DNA from: GCA-002708315 sp964460905 | GTDB taxonomy: Bacteria > Bacteroidota > Bacteroidia > Bacteroidales > F082 | Direction of reading: 5' to 3' | DNA: 64,000 nucleotides | Assembly: GCA_964460905.1 (NCBI GenBank) | Contig: CAYWRM010000015.1 | Location: 31,948-95,947 of the forward strand | Notes under the pieces: model-generated | Database searches by the model: none | What the model was told of the DNA's origin: nothing | The model's input: the letters and a program-made list of their open reading frames with translations, nothing else | Made by a program: the position numbers and the translations under genes | In this document: piece after piece, positions 1 through 9,382 of the stretch | Layout: every line of letters starts with the position of its first letter | How positions within the stretch are numbered: the first letter of the stretch is position 1

Positions 1-204
1 AACACCAACCTGTTGTACAACTAGAGTAATAGTTCCTTTTTCAGGATTAGACCCTGCAATCGTTAGAGGAATCCTTTCACCTTTTTCTCCTATTTTTATT
101 ATCACAAAATGACCCGGTTTTCGAGATTTTGCAATTTCAGGTGCATTTAGAACTAGTCGAACAACATTCTTAGAAAAAAACTCTTTTTCAAGTATTTTAC
201 TCAT
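1..204 (-). CDS. NfnA/SudB-like FAD/NAD(P)-binding reductase subunit, 5' part only
   Basis: Only the first 68 codons are inside the window; the gene continues beyond the left edge. The start is the ATG at 204. The peptide opens MSKILEKEFFSKNVVRLVL and contains PGHFVIIKI and then GERIPLTIAG. The latter is the flavin-contacting R-x-P-L-T stretch of the ferredoxin-reductase-like family that includes NfnA (small subunit of NADH-dependent ferredoxin:NADP oxidoreductase), SudB and PyrK. In most genomes such a gene is followed by a GltD-like large subunit (NfnB/SudA), which would lie outside the window. It sits on the same strand as the bifurcating-type complex at 3868-9879, 280 bases beyond the response-regulator gene. 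Family assignment is firm from the motif; the exact substrate pair is inferred. Confidence 0.8.
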   Translation of the reverse strand, partial: MSKILEKEFFSKNVVRLVLNAPEIAKSRKPGHFVIIKIGEKGERIPLTIAGSNPEKGTITLVVQQVGV

Positions 205-484
205 ATTTATATATTTATAATTCAGCTATTGCAATAGCAAAAAAATTAATTTGTAAATCTAATAAATAACTTATGAGATAATAAGTTAATATTAAGGGTA
301 AAATAGTACTTACAGTAAATCAATTAATTATACTGTCTATTTATAATAAGTCTAATTTCTAAATTATTAATAATGAAAGTTTTAATGAAAAAACATAAAA
401 ATACCGAAAGGCCTATGTTTTATCACTTTTTTTGACGGAAGGAATTAAATTGTTGACTACTCTGCCGAACGGCATGAACCTATG

Positions 485-1843
485 TTACAAACTGTATTTC
501 TTGATTTTGGCAATTAAATTAACCCGGGAAATAGCCAAAATTTGCGAGGCTTTTGTTTTGTTGTTACCTGTAAAAGCTAACACCTTTTTAATATGTTCCT
601 TCTCAATGATTTCTAAGGTATTTGGCAAATTACCATTTTCAAATTCCGTATTTATTTGAAGACTGTCCAACAAATAACTAGGCAATGACTTTTTCTTTAT
701 TTCACCAGTGGCTTCCACAATTAAAGAACTGTTAATAATGTTCATCAGTTCTCTTACATTTCCCGGAAAGGCGTATGTTTTCAGGCTGTTGATAACGGGC
801 TTGGATATTCGTTTTACATTTTTCTTATACTTGACATTGAATTTTTTAAGAAAATAATCTGCCAATAACACTATATCTTCCAAGCGGTCGCGAAGTGGTG
901 GCAGGCTGATAGAGTTGATATTCAAACGGAAAAACAAATCTTTTCTAAAATTGCCTTTATTAATCTCCTCGAACAGGTTTTTATTGGTGGCTGCAATGAT
1001 CCGTACGTCCATCTTAATATGTTTTGTGGAGCCAAGCCTGTAAAACTCTTGCTCCTGTAGTACACGCAACAATTTGACCTGAACAGGCAGTTCTAGCTCA
1101 CCAATTTCATCTAAAAACAAAGTGCCACCATTTGCCTCGTCCAAAAAGCCCTTTTTGTTTTTTACAGCCCCGGTAAAGGCACCTTTTTCGTAACCAAAAA
1201 ATTCAGAGGCAAACAATTCCTGAGCAAACGATCCGGCATTTACTGCTATGAAAGGCTTGTCTCGCCTATCGCTTATTTCATGAATTGCCTTGGCAATCAA
1301 TTCTTTTCCAGTACCGCTTTCGCCCCAAATAAGCACACAGTTGTCGGTATTGGCAAATTTTCCAACAAAATGAAAAATCTTTAACATTTCGCTGTTTTGT
1401 GTAATGATATCCCTAAATGCGTGCTTATACTTTAGGTGAAAGAATGTGGGGAGGAATTCCATTTCCTCACTTTCCACCCAACTGTTATTGGCGGCATTTT
1501 TAAGTGCCTTCAGCAACTTTTCTTCGTTTATGGGTTTGAGCATATAATCAAAGGTTCCCAGTTTCATTGCCGAAATCGCCAGGTCAACATCATCAACACC
1601 TGTAAGCACTATGGTTGTAATTTTATACTCTTTCTTGTTGATATATTCCAGGATATCTATGCCCGTTACTTCTGGCATGTCCATATCCAGAAATAGTACG
1701 TCATGCGCTTCTTTGTCCAATATTTTATAGGCGCCTTCACTATTTTGTAACACATCAATTTCAAAATTCCCCGACTGCAAAAGGAAGACTCTCAAAAAGT
1801 TAAGCACCGACTGATTGTCATCTATTATTAGTACACGTGTCAT
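485..1843 (-). CDS. NtrC-family sigma54-dependent response regulator
   Basis: A 452-residue cytoplasmic transcription activator. Residues 1-115 are a receiver domain with acidic pair D8/D9, phospho-acceptor D53 and K103. Residues about 145-375 are an AAA+ domain with Walker A GESGTGKE (174-181), the sigma54-contact loop GAFTGA (221-226) and Walker B TLFLDEIGE (241-249). The C-terminus has a Fis-type helix-turn-helix (KASQILAISRVNL). All parts needed to activate sigma54 RNA polymerase are present. Its start overlaps the end of the upstream sensor kinase by four bases (ATGA type), so the two are surely co-translated and form a two-component pair. A sigma54-like promoter at 11209-11224, in front of the redox operon, is its likely target (inference). 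It could also act on genes outside the window. Confidence 0.93.
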   Translation of the reverse strand: MTRVLIIDDNQSVLNFLRVFLLQSGNFEIDVLQNSEGAYKILDKEAHDVLFLDMDMPEVTGIDILEYINKKEYKITTIVLTGVDDVDLAISAMKLGTFDYMLKPINEEKLLKALKNAANNSWVESEEMEFLPTFFHLKYKHAFRDIITQNSEMLKIFHFVGKFANTDNCVLIWGESGTGKELIAKAIHEISDRRDKPFIAVNAGSFAQELFASEFFGYEKGAFTGAVKNKKGFLDEANGGTLFLDEIGELELPVQVKLLRVLQEQEFYRLGSTKHIKMDVRIIAATNKNLFEEINKGNFRKDLFFRLNINSISLPPLRDRLEDIVLLADYFLKKFNVKYKKNVKRISKPVINSLKTYAFPGNVRELMNIINSSLIVEATGEIKKKSLPSYLLDSLQINTEFENGNLPNTLEIIEKEHIKKVLAFTGNNKTKASQILAISRVNLIAKIKKYSL

Positions 1844-3723
1844 TTTTTTTGGGGATTAAGTGGTAATAAAATGCTAAAGGAAGTTCCTTTTCCCGGCGAT
1901 GAATCAACGGAGATTATACCACCATGTTCTTTAATTATTCCGTAGGAGATGGATAGTCCCAGCCCTGTTCCTCCTTCATTGCGCTTGGTTGTGAAAAATG
2001 GGTCGAAAATATTGTGCTTAGTTTTTTCATCCATCCCCTTGCCATTGTCACTAATGCTTACTTGAACCTTTTCTACTTCAGGAAGATACCTTGTTTTGAT
2101 TATGATTTTTCCTTTGTCTTTGCCAATTGCCTGTGAGGCATTCACTATCATGTTAACAATGACCTGTTCAATTTTGGTGATATTGCCTATAAAAAGTGGA
2201 ATAAGGGATTCCAGATCGAGCTCAATGACAGACTTCTTTCCAAGCTGCTTCTTTACTAACCGTATCGTATTTTCTATCAATTCATTAATACGGACTTCCT
2301 CGTCCAGCACATCTACATCTTTTTTGGCAAAAAACCGCAGGCCCTCCACAATTTTCTTCATCCTTATGGATCCGTTTACCATATCCTCAATTAGGATATT
2401 GATGTTTTCCTTGAAAATATAGTAAGGTAAACGAGCAATTTTAAGATCCTTGTTATTGTCGTAATACTTATCAAGAATAGGAACAATATCGGCAAAAGCT
2501 TCCCGAATTATTTTCATGTTTCCCAAAATGAAAGTGTTGGGATTGTTTATTTCGTGTGCCACACCAGTTACCAGCTTACCTAACGAAGCCATTTTATGCG
2601 ACTGAATCAACTGTGATTCCATTTGTTTTTCTTTGGATATATCGCGACAGACCTCCAGTACCCGGTTCACTGTTTTTTGATCTTTCTTAAAAATGGGGTA
2701 GGTGTTCAGCATATAGGTATTGCCGGAGTCGTGTTTTTCTAAAGTGCCTTCTTTGGCTTTCTGAAAGGTTAACTTAGCCGGGCAATCTTCACATATTTTA
2801 TCCGAAGCAAACAATTGTTTATAGCATTTGCCCGATTCGCCAATTTCTTTGGTATTTGATAAAACAATATTGAAATCCCTATCAATCACTACAATTCTAT
2901 CGGTGATGGCTGTAAAAAAAGCCTGTAGTTTTTCACGACCCTTGCGGCATTCTTCGGTTAAGCGTATGAGTGTCCTGTTTTTTTCCTGAAGTACTTTCTT
3001 TCTTTTTTCCAGGTCGTTACGTTTATCACGAGCTTCAATTGCACGCGAAATTTTTTGGGCAACCTCGTTCAGTAGTATTGTTTCTTCCTTTAAAAAGGCT
3101 TCTTCATTATTATAACGCACAGAAATAAAACCCCATTTGTGGTTGTTGCGAAGAATATGGGCAAACAGTTGCTCATTCGGATCAATGGCTCCTTCTAATT
3201 GACAGCCATATCTTTTGCCTTTAAATTCAATGGTTACTTGCGCATTTTTAGGATATTGTAAACCTTGTGTAATATGTCCCAAACAATTCTCCAGCATTAC
3301 ATCAATGTCCGTAAAGCTTTCCAATTCGTGACTAATATTATACAAGCATTCGGTTTCCTTGACCCTTTCCTTTAAATCACATTCAATTTTAATAATCTGG
3401 TCAATTTCATCCTTTGTAGATAATATTATATTGTAATAATTGTTGGTGTTAGCCGGAAATAAAATAAAATCCTTGTCAATCTCTGTAAAAGTATGGGGTT
3501 GCATTTCGAGCTTATCTTCCCTAACACGTTGAAGGGCTCGATATAATTTATTCCCTTCAGACTCCTGTCCATGGTTTTCTATAACCGTGTAAATGTTAAG
3601 TCCGGCTTTATCGAAAACCTTTTTAATTTCTTCTCCGACCAGCACAATGGTGTTTGATTGATCAAAAATCACAATACTTTTAAACATGCCCAAAGCCAGG
3701 TCATATTTAGACATCTCTTCCAT
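1840..3723 (-). CDS. Soluble sensor histidine kinase with GAF- and PAS-like domains
   Basis: A 627-residue kinase with no membrane span, so it should sense a cytoplasmic signal. Residues 1-110 are an unrecognised N-terminal module, about 125-230 a GAF-like domain, 230-265 a coiled coil, and 265-365 a PAS domain. The PAS domain carries C300, C311 and C314 (CEDC) in its loop; this arrangement could hold a metal or redox-sensitive thiols. HisKA follows with phospho-acceptor H390 (GVAHEINNPN), then an HATPase domain with N box (NMIVNASQAI), DNGKGMD and GGTGLGLSIS. It overlaps the NtrC-type regulator downstream and lies 144 bases after the fusion subunit of the redox complex, suggesting it reports redox state to that operon. 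A box CAAATTTA (TAAATTTG on its own strand) upstream may give it a separate promoter. Confidence 0.92.
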   Translation of the reverse strand: MEEMSKYDLALGMFKSIVIFDQSNTIVLVGEEIKKVFDKAGLNIYTVIENHGQESEGNKLYRALQRVREDKLEMQPHTFTEIDKDFILFPANTNNYYNIILSTKDEIDQIIKIECDLKERVKETECLYNISHELESFTDIDVMLENCLGHITQGLQYPKNAQVTIEFKGKRYGCQLEGAIDPNEQLFAHILRNNHKWGFISVRYNNEEAFLKEETILLNEVAQKISRAIEARDKRNDLEKRKKVLQEKNRTLIRLTEECRKGREKLQAFFTAITDRIVVIDRDFNIVLSNTKEIGESGKCYKQLFASDKICEDCPAKLTFQKAKEGTLEKHDSGNTYMLNTYPIFKKDQKTVNRVLEVCRDISKEKQMESQLIQSHKMASLGKLVTGVAHEINNPNTFILGNMKIIREAFADIVPILDKYYDNNKDLKIARLPYYIFKENINILIEDMVNGSIRMKKIVEGLRFFAKKDVDVLDEEVRINELIENTIRLVKKQLGKKSVIELDLESLIPLFIGNITKIEQVIVNMIVNASQAIGKDKGKIIIKTRYLPEVEKVQVSISDNGKGMDEKTKHNIFDPFFTTKRNEGGTGLGLSISYGIIKEHGGIISVDSSPGKGTSFSILLPLNPQKK

Positions 3724-3781
3724 ATTTCCGTCAATTTGTTACTTAAAAAAAACACCTTATTACGGATAAAACTAAAGTAAA

Positions 3782-3789
3782 CAAATTTA
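3782..3789 (-). promoter_or_regulatory. Possible TAnnTTTG -7 box for the kinase/regulator pair
   Basis: On the minus strand the bases read TAAATTTG, matching the Bacteroidota -7 element TAnnTTTG, 58 bases before the kinase start. No convincing TTTG -33 partner is seen. It would let the two-component genes be expressed apart from the upstream redox operon. Confidence 0.4.
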
Positions 3790-3867
3790 TCATAAACTAT
3801 TACTAACAAGAACAGTTTAAACACTAAATCAGGTGCGTAATGTGCAATACATATTGATTCTTAATAA

Positions 3868-6800
3868 CTAAACAGATAACAGCCTTTGTACCATATTCTT
3901 ATAATATTTATCAGAATGATGGAAATTATGTTTTCTCTGGATGAGGATATCCAATCCTGCATCGTAAATCAGAAATTTCTTATGGTTTCCTTTGGCAAAG
4001 AACTTTCTGTTCATTTCAGCTTTGTTCCAGTATTCATTAACATTGCAAACTGCATAGTGACGGTTTACGGCTTTCATCTCCTCAAAAACAGCTTCATACG
4101 ACTCAAAATCAAAACCATCGGAAAAGAGGGCTGCAAATCGGGATATCACCTCCCAGTTTTGTGGCTTGTCTTTGATGCTGATAACCGGTGTGGCGTACTG
4201 AATCATTGTGTCGCAAGATGTTACAGTACCCTCTTGCTCAATAAAGGCACCGCCGGGAATAAGAACATCAGCCTCTTCAGAAGTGACTGTTTTGAAGTTA
4301 TCCACCACCATCATAAACTCAATACCATTGAAGTATTTGATGTTTTCTTTTTCTGACAACGGGTCTTCACCAAAAATAACAACTGCCTTAATCTTGTGCT
4401 TGAGCAAACTGTTTTTAATGTCCACAGTCTTAAATACAGTTGTAAGGTCAGTATCCCATGTTTTTTGAATACGTTCCATTTCTTCCGGTTCATTTATGTT
4501 TACATAACCCGGCAAATATTTCGGGTCGCAGCCCATATCGGCCAACCCTGTGGAATTAGCAAATTCACGGATTAAGATAACACCATTGTTTTCTTTTTCC
4601 AGCCTGTTGGTAAGGCTCAGGAAATTCCCGATGGCCTTCAAATCGTTTTTGGCTTTTTCTTTTACAGAATCAAGATTGTAAACAAATACAACATTGTCTG
4701 ACGGATTGGATAGCATCTCAACAAAAGTGCTGAATTTTAAAGGATCAATGCCTGTAAAACCGCATACTGTTTCAGCATCATATATGGATATCATTTCGTT
4801 TAGAGCCTTATCCTGTTCACCAATAAGCCCTGCTATTTCCTTTAGCAATCCATTTATTAAAATGGTGTTGCTACCCTTTGTGGTATCCAGCCACAAATCA
4901 GCAAATTTGGTCAGTTTAATTTCTGACGAATTGATGAGCACCAGCTTAGAACCTTTCTTTTGAGCTGCTTTTATCTTCAATTCCATAATCAGGTTTTCTT
5001 CTGACAAATTAGAATTTACTAATACAATAACATCAGCATTGTCAATTTTATCGATGGATGTGGTTGACACAGTAGCACCGGTCAACTCATCAAGTCCATC
5101 AACTTCAACATTGTTGAGTAAATTGGAAAAACTGGAAATATTATTAGTTCCAATACCTTTCCTAGCCATCTTTTGGAGCAAATATAATTCCTCGTTAGAC
5201 ATTTTGGGAGAACCAAAAAAGGCCACTGATTCAGGACCATATTGATCCACAATTTCTTTGATCTTTGTCACTGAGTATTCCAAGGATTCGTTGAGACCTA
5301 TTTCCGTTGCAGTCCCATTTATTTTAATAGATGGATTTTCCACTTTCTGATTTCCCATGAGATAACGGTTGGCAAACCTTCCTTTTACACAAAGGTAGCC
5401 ATCGTTTTTAGCATTAATCACTTCTTCGGTGGTATTGGAAATATAAAATATCTCGTTGTTTATGACTTTATAATTTACATTGCAACCGAGTGAACAGAAA
5501 TTACAAATGGTTTTCTTATTCTCTTTGGGCAAGGTTCCCAGCACTTTAAACGGATATTTTTCCCTGATGGCGCCGGTGGGGCAAACATCAATACAATTAC
5601 CGCATGAAATGCAGTTGGTCTCCAAAAGTGGCTTTTCCATTGCAGGCTTCATAACTGATTTAAAACCGCGGTTTACAAAGCCCAATGCTGATACTTTCAG
5701 TATCTCAGAACAAGTGCGGATACACAAGCCACAATTGATGCATTTGTTGGGGTCGAGGCTGATGAACGGGTGGTTGTTGTCCACTTTAAACTTACGTACT
5801 TCGCCCGTATAGTCAGTAATGTTTACTTTATATTCGTCGGCATATTTTCGGAGTGAACAGTCGTAATATTCTGAGCAACCACATTCGAGACATCTCATAG
5901 GCTCGTCCACCGATTGACTATTTGTGATTCCCAGTTCCACTTCCTTAAAATTTTGAGTGCGGTCAGCAATGCTCAATTCCGGCATTTTTATCCTCGGTGC
6001 TTTTTTGTAATGCGAAAATTCATCATCGGTTAAATTACCAAGTTTATGTTTAAAGCTGTAAAACTTGAAATTGACACCTTTAGCCGTGCCATTTTTCAAA
6101 TATTCATTCATGGCCATTGCCGCTTTGCGACCTTGCCCTATGGAGCTTACAGCCGTTAAGGGTCCGGTTACCACATCACCACCCGAGAATACCCCCGGCA
6201 ACGAAGTTTCCATGGTTTCCTCATTTACGACAAGTGTTCCCCAGCTTTCCTGTTTTACTTCGCCTTCTTTGGCAAGGTAGGAGGTATCTACCCCCTGTCC
6301 AATAGCTCCAATAAGGTAATCACAATTTAGCACATATTCCGATCCTTCAATGGGAACCGGACGTGGTCTGCCACCATTATCTGATGCCAGCAACTTCATT
6401 TTAAGGCATTCGATTCCGGTCAGCTTGTCATTTTCTGCAATGATGGATTTGGGATTGGTTAAAATCAATATTTCAATGCCTTCATCCTGAACGGCCTCTA
6501 TTTCGGCATGGTGTGCTGGCATTTCATCAATTGAACGGCGGTAAACAATTTTTACTTTATCGGCACCCAAACGCAGCGAAGTACGTGCAGCATCAATGGC
6601 TGTATTTCCCCCACCCACAATTATTACGATACCATGTAACTTTCTTTTTCCTTTCGTTTCAATCTCCCTGAGGAAATCAATTCCGCGGTAAACGCCATCT
6701 ATTTCATCTTCATGCTCCAGACGCATACTGCTGGCTTTATGCGCACCAACACCAAGAAATACGGAATCAAAACCTTCCTTTTTCAGACTTTCAATCGAGA

Positions 6801-7605
6801 AATCCTTTCCCATTTCTACTTGGGTTTTCACTTCAATGCCGAGGTCGGTTATCCACTTAATTTCGGCATCTAGCACTTCGCGGGGCAGGCGGTAAGAAGG
6901 AATGCCATATCGCAACATCCCCCCCAGTTTAGGAAGCTTTTCAAGGATAGTACAGCTGTGGCCTTCTAAACTTAGGTAATAAGCAGTAGTTAACCCTGCA
7001 GGACCACCACCAACAATGGCCACTTTTTTACCCGTTTTTGGTTTCAGTTCAGGAATCCACTGTTTTTCCAAATCAATATCGGCAACATAACGTTTTAGGT
7101 AATTGATAGCGACCGGATCATCTACATAACAACGGCGGCAAACATCTTCACAATTACGCACACATACTCGCCCAATGGACAAGGGGAACGGGTTTTTCTC
7201 TTTTATCAGCCGTAGGGCTTCGGCATATTTCCCCATCGAAATAAGGGCAATATAACCCTGTGCATCAACACTGGCAGGGCAGGCATCAATACAAGGCCCT
7301 ATACAGTCGGCGTAGTGGTTTGAAAGGATCAGTTCGAGGGCTGTTTTCCGGGAGTTTTCAATCCGGGTGTTATTGGTCGTTATTACCATGCCTTCACTGA
7401 TGACCGTAGAGCAAGAAGGTACAAGGCGGTTTAATCCCTTTATTTCAACTACACACAAAAAACAGGAACCAAAAGGCTCAACCCTGTCATCGTGGCAAAG
7501 GGTGGGAATTTGATCCAAATTATTTTCGCGAACTACTTCAAGGATGGTTTTTCCTGTGGCAGCTGTAATCTCTTTTCCGTTAATTATTACTTTAACACTC
7601 TTCAT
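3868..7605 (-). CDS. NuoG/GltD-type fusion subunit of a bifurcating-type NAD(P)H:ferredoxin complex
   Basis: A 1245-residue iron-sulfur flavoprotein made of fused modules. Residues 1-80 are a NuoG-like 2Fe-2S ferredoxin (C37, C48, C51, C65). Residues 97-160 hold a cysteine-rich linker (C101, C105, C109; C148, C152, C156, C159). Residues 190-505 are a GltD/NfnB-like FAD-NAD(P) module (VGGGPAG 198-204, GGGNTAID from 331, SGGD 474-477). Then come CxxCxC at 572-577, two 4Fe-4S motifs (C622-C632 and C665-C675), and a Mo/4Fe-4S N-terminal motif (C701, C704, C708, C739) followed by a molybdopterin-oxidoreductase-like domain to the end. No Cys or Sec is visible where formate dehydrogenases place the catalytic ligand (about the LTGATVSTTS stretch), and the C-terminal dinucleotide-binding domain is absent. 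That half is therefore probably structural, as in NuoG. It has no hydrogenase H-cluster. It forms one operon with the NuoF- and NuoE-like genes (13-base gap). Confidence 0.88.
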   Translation of the reverse strand: MKSVKVIINGKEITAATGKTILEVVRENNLDQIPTLCHDDRVEPFGSCFLCVVEIKGLNRLVPSCSTVISEGMVITTNNTRIENSRKTALELILSNHYADCIGPCIDACPASVDAQGYIALISMGKYAEALRLIKEKNPFPLSIGRVCVRNCEDVCRRCYVDDPVAINYLKRYVADIDLEKQWIPELKPKTGKKVAIVGGGPAGLTTAYYLSLEGHSCTILEKLPKLGGMLRYGIPSYRLPREVLDAEIKWITDLGIEVKTQVEMGKDFSIESLKKEGFDSVFLGVGAHKASSMRLEHEDEIDGVYRGIDFLREIETKGKRKLHGIVIIVGGGNTAIDAARTSLRLGADKVKIVYRRSIDEMPAHHAEIEAVQDEGIEILILTNPKSIIAENDKLTGIECLKMKLLASDNGGRPRPVPIEGSEYVLNCDYLIGAIGQGVDTSYLAKEGEVKQESWGTLVVNEETMETSLPGVFSGGDVVTGPLTAVSSIGQGRKAAMAMNEYLKNGTAKGVNFKFYSFKHKLGNLTDDEFSHYKKAPRIKMPELSIADRTQNFKEVELGITNSQSVDEPMRCLECGCSEYYDCSLRKYADEYKVNITDYTGEVRKFKVDNNHPFISLDPNKCINCGLCIRTCSEILKVSALGFVNRGFKSVMKPAMEKPLLETNCISCGNCIDVCPTGAIREKYPFKVLGTLPKENKKTICNFCSLGCNVNYKVINNEIFYISNTTEEVINAKNDGYLCVKGRFANRYLMGNQKVENPSIKINGTATEIGLNESLEYSVTKIKEIVDQYGPESVAFFGSPKMSNEELYLLQKMARKGIGTNNISSFSNLLNNVEVDGLDELTGATVSTTSIDKIDNADVIVLVNSNLSEENLIMELKIKAAQKKGSKLVLINSSEIKLTKFADLWLDTTKGSNTILINGLLKEIAGLIGEQDKALNEMISIYDAETVCGFTGIDPLKFSTFVEMLSNPSDNVVFVYNLDSVKEKAKNDLKAIGNFLSLTNRLEKENNGVILIREFANSTGLADMGCDPKYLPGYVNINEPEEMERIQKTWDTDLTTVFKTVDIKNSLLKHKIKAVVIFGEDPLSEKENIKYFNGIEFMMVVDNFKTVTSEEADVLIPGGAFIEQEGTVTSCDTMIQYATPVISIKDKPQNWEVISRFAALFSDGFDFESYEAVFEEMKAVNRHYAVCNVNEYWNKAEMNRKFFAKGNHKKFLIYDAGLDILIQRKHNFHHSDKYYKNMVQRLLSV

Positions 7606-7618
7606 TTTTTTCTCTAAT

Positions 7619-9382
7619 TTATTCTTTTACAATTGCATTGAAATTACAAACATCGAAACATTGACCACATTTGATACAAGCATCCTGATCAATAAAATGT
7701 ATTTCCTTTTTAATGCCGCTGATAGCATTTACCGGGCATTTCGTGGCACATACTGTACAGCCGGTACAGTTATCGGCATTGATGGTATAAGTGAGCAAAG
7801 CTGTGCAACTGTGTGCCGGGCATCTCTTGTCGATGATGTGTGCTTCATATTCTTCCCTAAAATATTTGAGAGTGGTCAATACCGGGTTGGGTGCTGTTTG
7901 ACCCAATCCACAAAGGCTGCTGTCCTTAATTTTTACAGCAAGGTTTTCCAATAGGTCAATATCTTCAATTTTGCCCTCACCCAGGGTGATGCGCTCCAAA
8001 ATTTCCAACATCCTTTTAGTGCCAATGCGGCAAAAGGTACATTTTCCGCAGGATTCATTTTGGGTAAAGTTAAGGAAGAATTTAGCCAAATCGACCATAC
8101 AGGTAGTGTCGTCGAGGATAATCATGCCACCCGAGCCCATGATTGCACCGGTTTTGGTAATTTCATCGTAGTCAATTTTAAGATTGCCCATTCTGGCGGG
8201 GATACAACCACCTGATGGACCCCCCATTTGAACTGCTTTAAACTTGCGACCACCACTTATGCCGCCACCAATATCAAATACAATTTCGTTGATGGTTGTA
8301 CCCATAGGCACTTCGGCCAAACCGCTTTTTGCAATTTTGCCGGCCAGGGCAAATACTTTTGTTCCCTTGCTTTTTTCTGTGCCCAGACTGGCATAGGCTT
8401 CTGCCCCGTTTAAAACAATCCATGCTACATTGGCAAAGGTTTCCACGTTGTTGATGTTGGTGGGTTTTCCCCACAAACCTTTATGGGCAGGAAATGGGGG
8501 TCGAATGCGAGGTATACCGCGTTTTCCTTCTATTGAGGCTATCAGAGCAGTTTCTTCACCACAAACAAAAGCACCTGCACCTTCTTTTATCTTAATTTCA
8601 AGGTTGATTTCCGATCCAAAAATATTTTTACCCAAATATCCCTTTTCGTGACATTGTTTGATGGCTAGTTTCAATCGTTTTATTGCCAGTGGGTATTCAG
8701 CTCTGCAATAAATATAGGCTTCATCGGCACCAATTGCAAAGGCTGCAATCATCATGCCTTCTAATACTGAATGTGGATCACCTTCCAAAACACTGCGATC
8801 CATAAATGCACCGGGATCACCTTCATCGGCATTACAGATTATGTATTTTTTTTTACTGGAAACATCGTGGGCAAACTTCCATTTTAAACCTGTGGGGAAA
8901 CCGCCGCCACCCCTGCCCCGTATACCCGACTTGGTCATAATATCAATTACGTCCAATGGCTGGTAATTGGCAAGAGTCTTCCTGATGGCTTCATAACCTT
9001 GAAATTCAATATATTCTTCGATTGATGTGGGATCTATCACACCACAATTACGTAATACAATACGATGCTGTTTTTTCAGAAAAGTATTTTCAATTATCAG
9101 GTCATTGCTTTCTACTATCCAATCTGTAACGGGATTGTGCTCAATTATATGTTTCCTGATGATGGCTCTGGCTTTTTCGGCATCTATTTTGGCATAAAGG
9201 TACTTTTTGGCATCTTCAACCACTTCCACCAATACCTCGTCGTAGCACATGCCCATACAACCGGTTTCAGTTACTTTCACATCAAGGTGTAGATTTTTCA
9301 CTTCGTTTTTAAATTCGCGATAAACGGCTTCGCCCCCTGCTGAAATGCCACAGGTGCCTAAACCAACTTTTATTTTTATCAT
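7619..9382 (-). CDS. NuoF/HydB-like NADH-binding flavoprotein subunit
   Basis: A 587-residue subunit that oxidises or reduces NAD(H) with FMN and passes electrons to iron-sulfur clusters. Residues 1-90 are a thioredoxin-like 2Fe-2S domain with C11, C42 and C46; only three of the usual four cysteines are obvious. The NuoF core follows, with the glycine-rich RGRGGGGFPTGLKW (FMN/NADH site), NADEGDPGAFMDRS, an SLBB region, and the 4Fe-4S site CGKCTFC plus CGLGQ. The C-terminal 50 residues hold two 4Fe-4S motifs (CTGCTVCATKCP and CIKCGQCFDVC). This is the architecture and length of HydB of bifurcating hydrogenases rather than of respiratory NuoF. It overlaps the NuoE-like gene by four bases and precedes the fusion subunit by 13, so all three should be made together in equal amounts. 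Confidence 0.93.
   Translation of the reverse strand: MIKIKVGLGTCGISAGGEAVYREFKNEVKNLHLDVKVTETGCMGMCYDEVLVEVVEDAKKYLYAKIDAEKARAIIRKHIIEHNPVTDWIVESNDLIIENTFLKKQHRIVLRNCGVIDPTSIEEYIEFQGYEAIRKTLANYQPLDVIDIMTKSGIRGRGGGGFPTGLKWKFAHDVSSKKKYIICNADEGDPGAFMDRSVLEGDPHSVLEGMMIAAFAIGADEAYIYCRAEYPLAIKRLKLAIKQCHEKGYLGKNIFGSEINLEIKIKEGAGAFVCGEETALIASIEGKRGIPRIRPPFPAHKGLWGKPTNINNVETFANVAWIVLNGAEAYASLGTEKSKGTKVFALAGKIAKSGLAEVPMGTTINEIVFDIGGGISGGRKFKAVQMGGPSGGCIPARMGNLKIDYDEITKTGAIMGSGGMIILDDTTCMVDLAKFFLNFTQNESCGKCTFCRIGTKRMLEILERITLGEGKIEDIDLLENLAVKIKDSSLCGLGQTAPNPVLTTLKYFREEYEAHIIDKRCPAHSCTALLTYTINADNCTGCTVCATKCPVNAISGIKKEIHFIDQDACIKCGQCFDVCNFNAIVKE

Noticed and set aside
462..474. Terminator at the palindrome TGCCGAACGGCA beyond the NtrC-type gene
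   Set aside because: The stem has five pairs with a two-base centre and no T-run; it cannot form a useful hairpin.
432..659. Small plus-strand gene overlapping the 3' end of the NtrC-type regulator
   Set aside because: It is antisense to a well-conserved regulator, has no recognisable domain and no promoter or family evidence.
3868..7605. Formate dehydrogenase alpha subunit
   Set aside because: The Mo-type half lacks a catalytic Cys/Sec and the C-terminal dinucleotide-binding domain, and the chain carries a GltD-like module; an NuoG-like role fits better.
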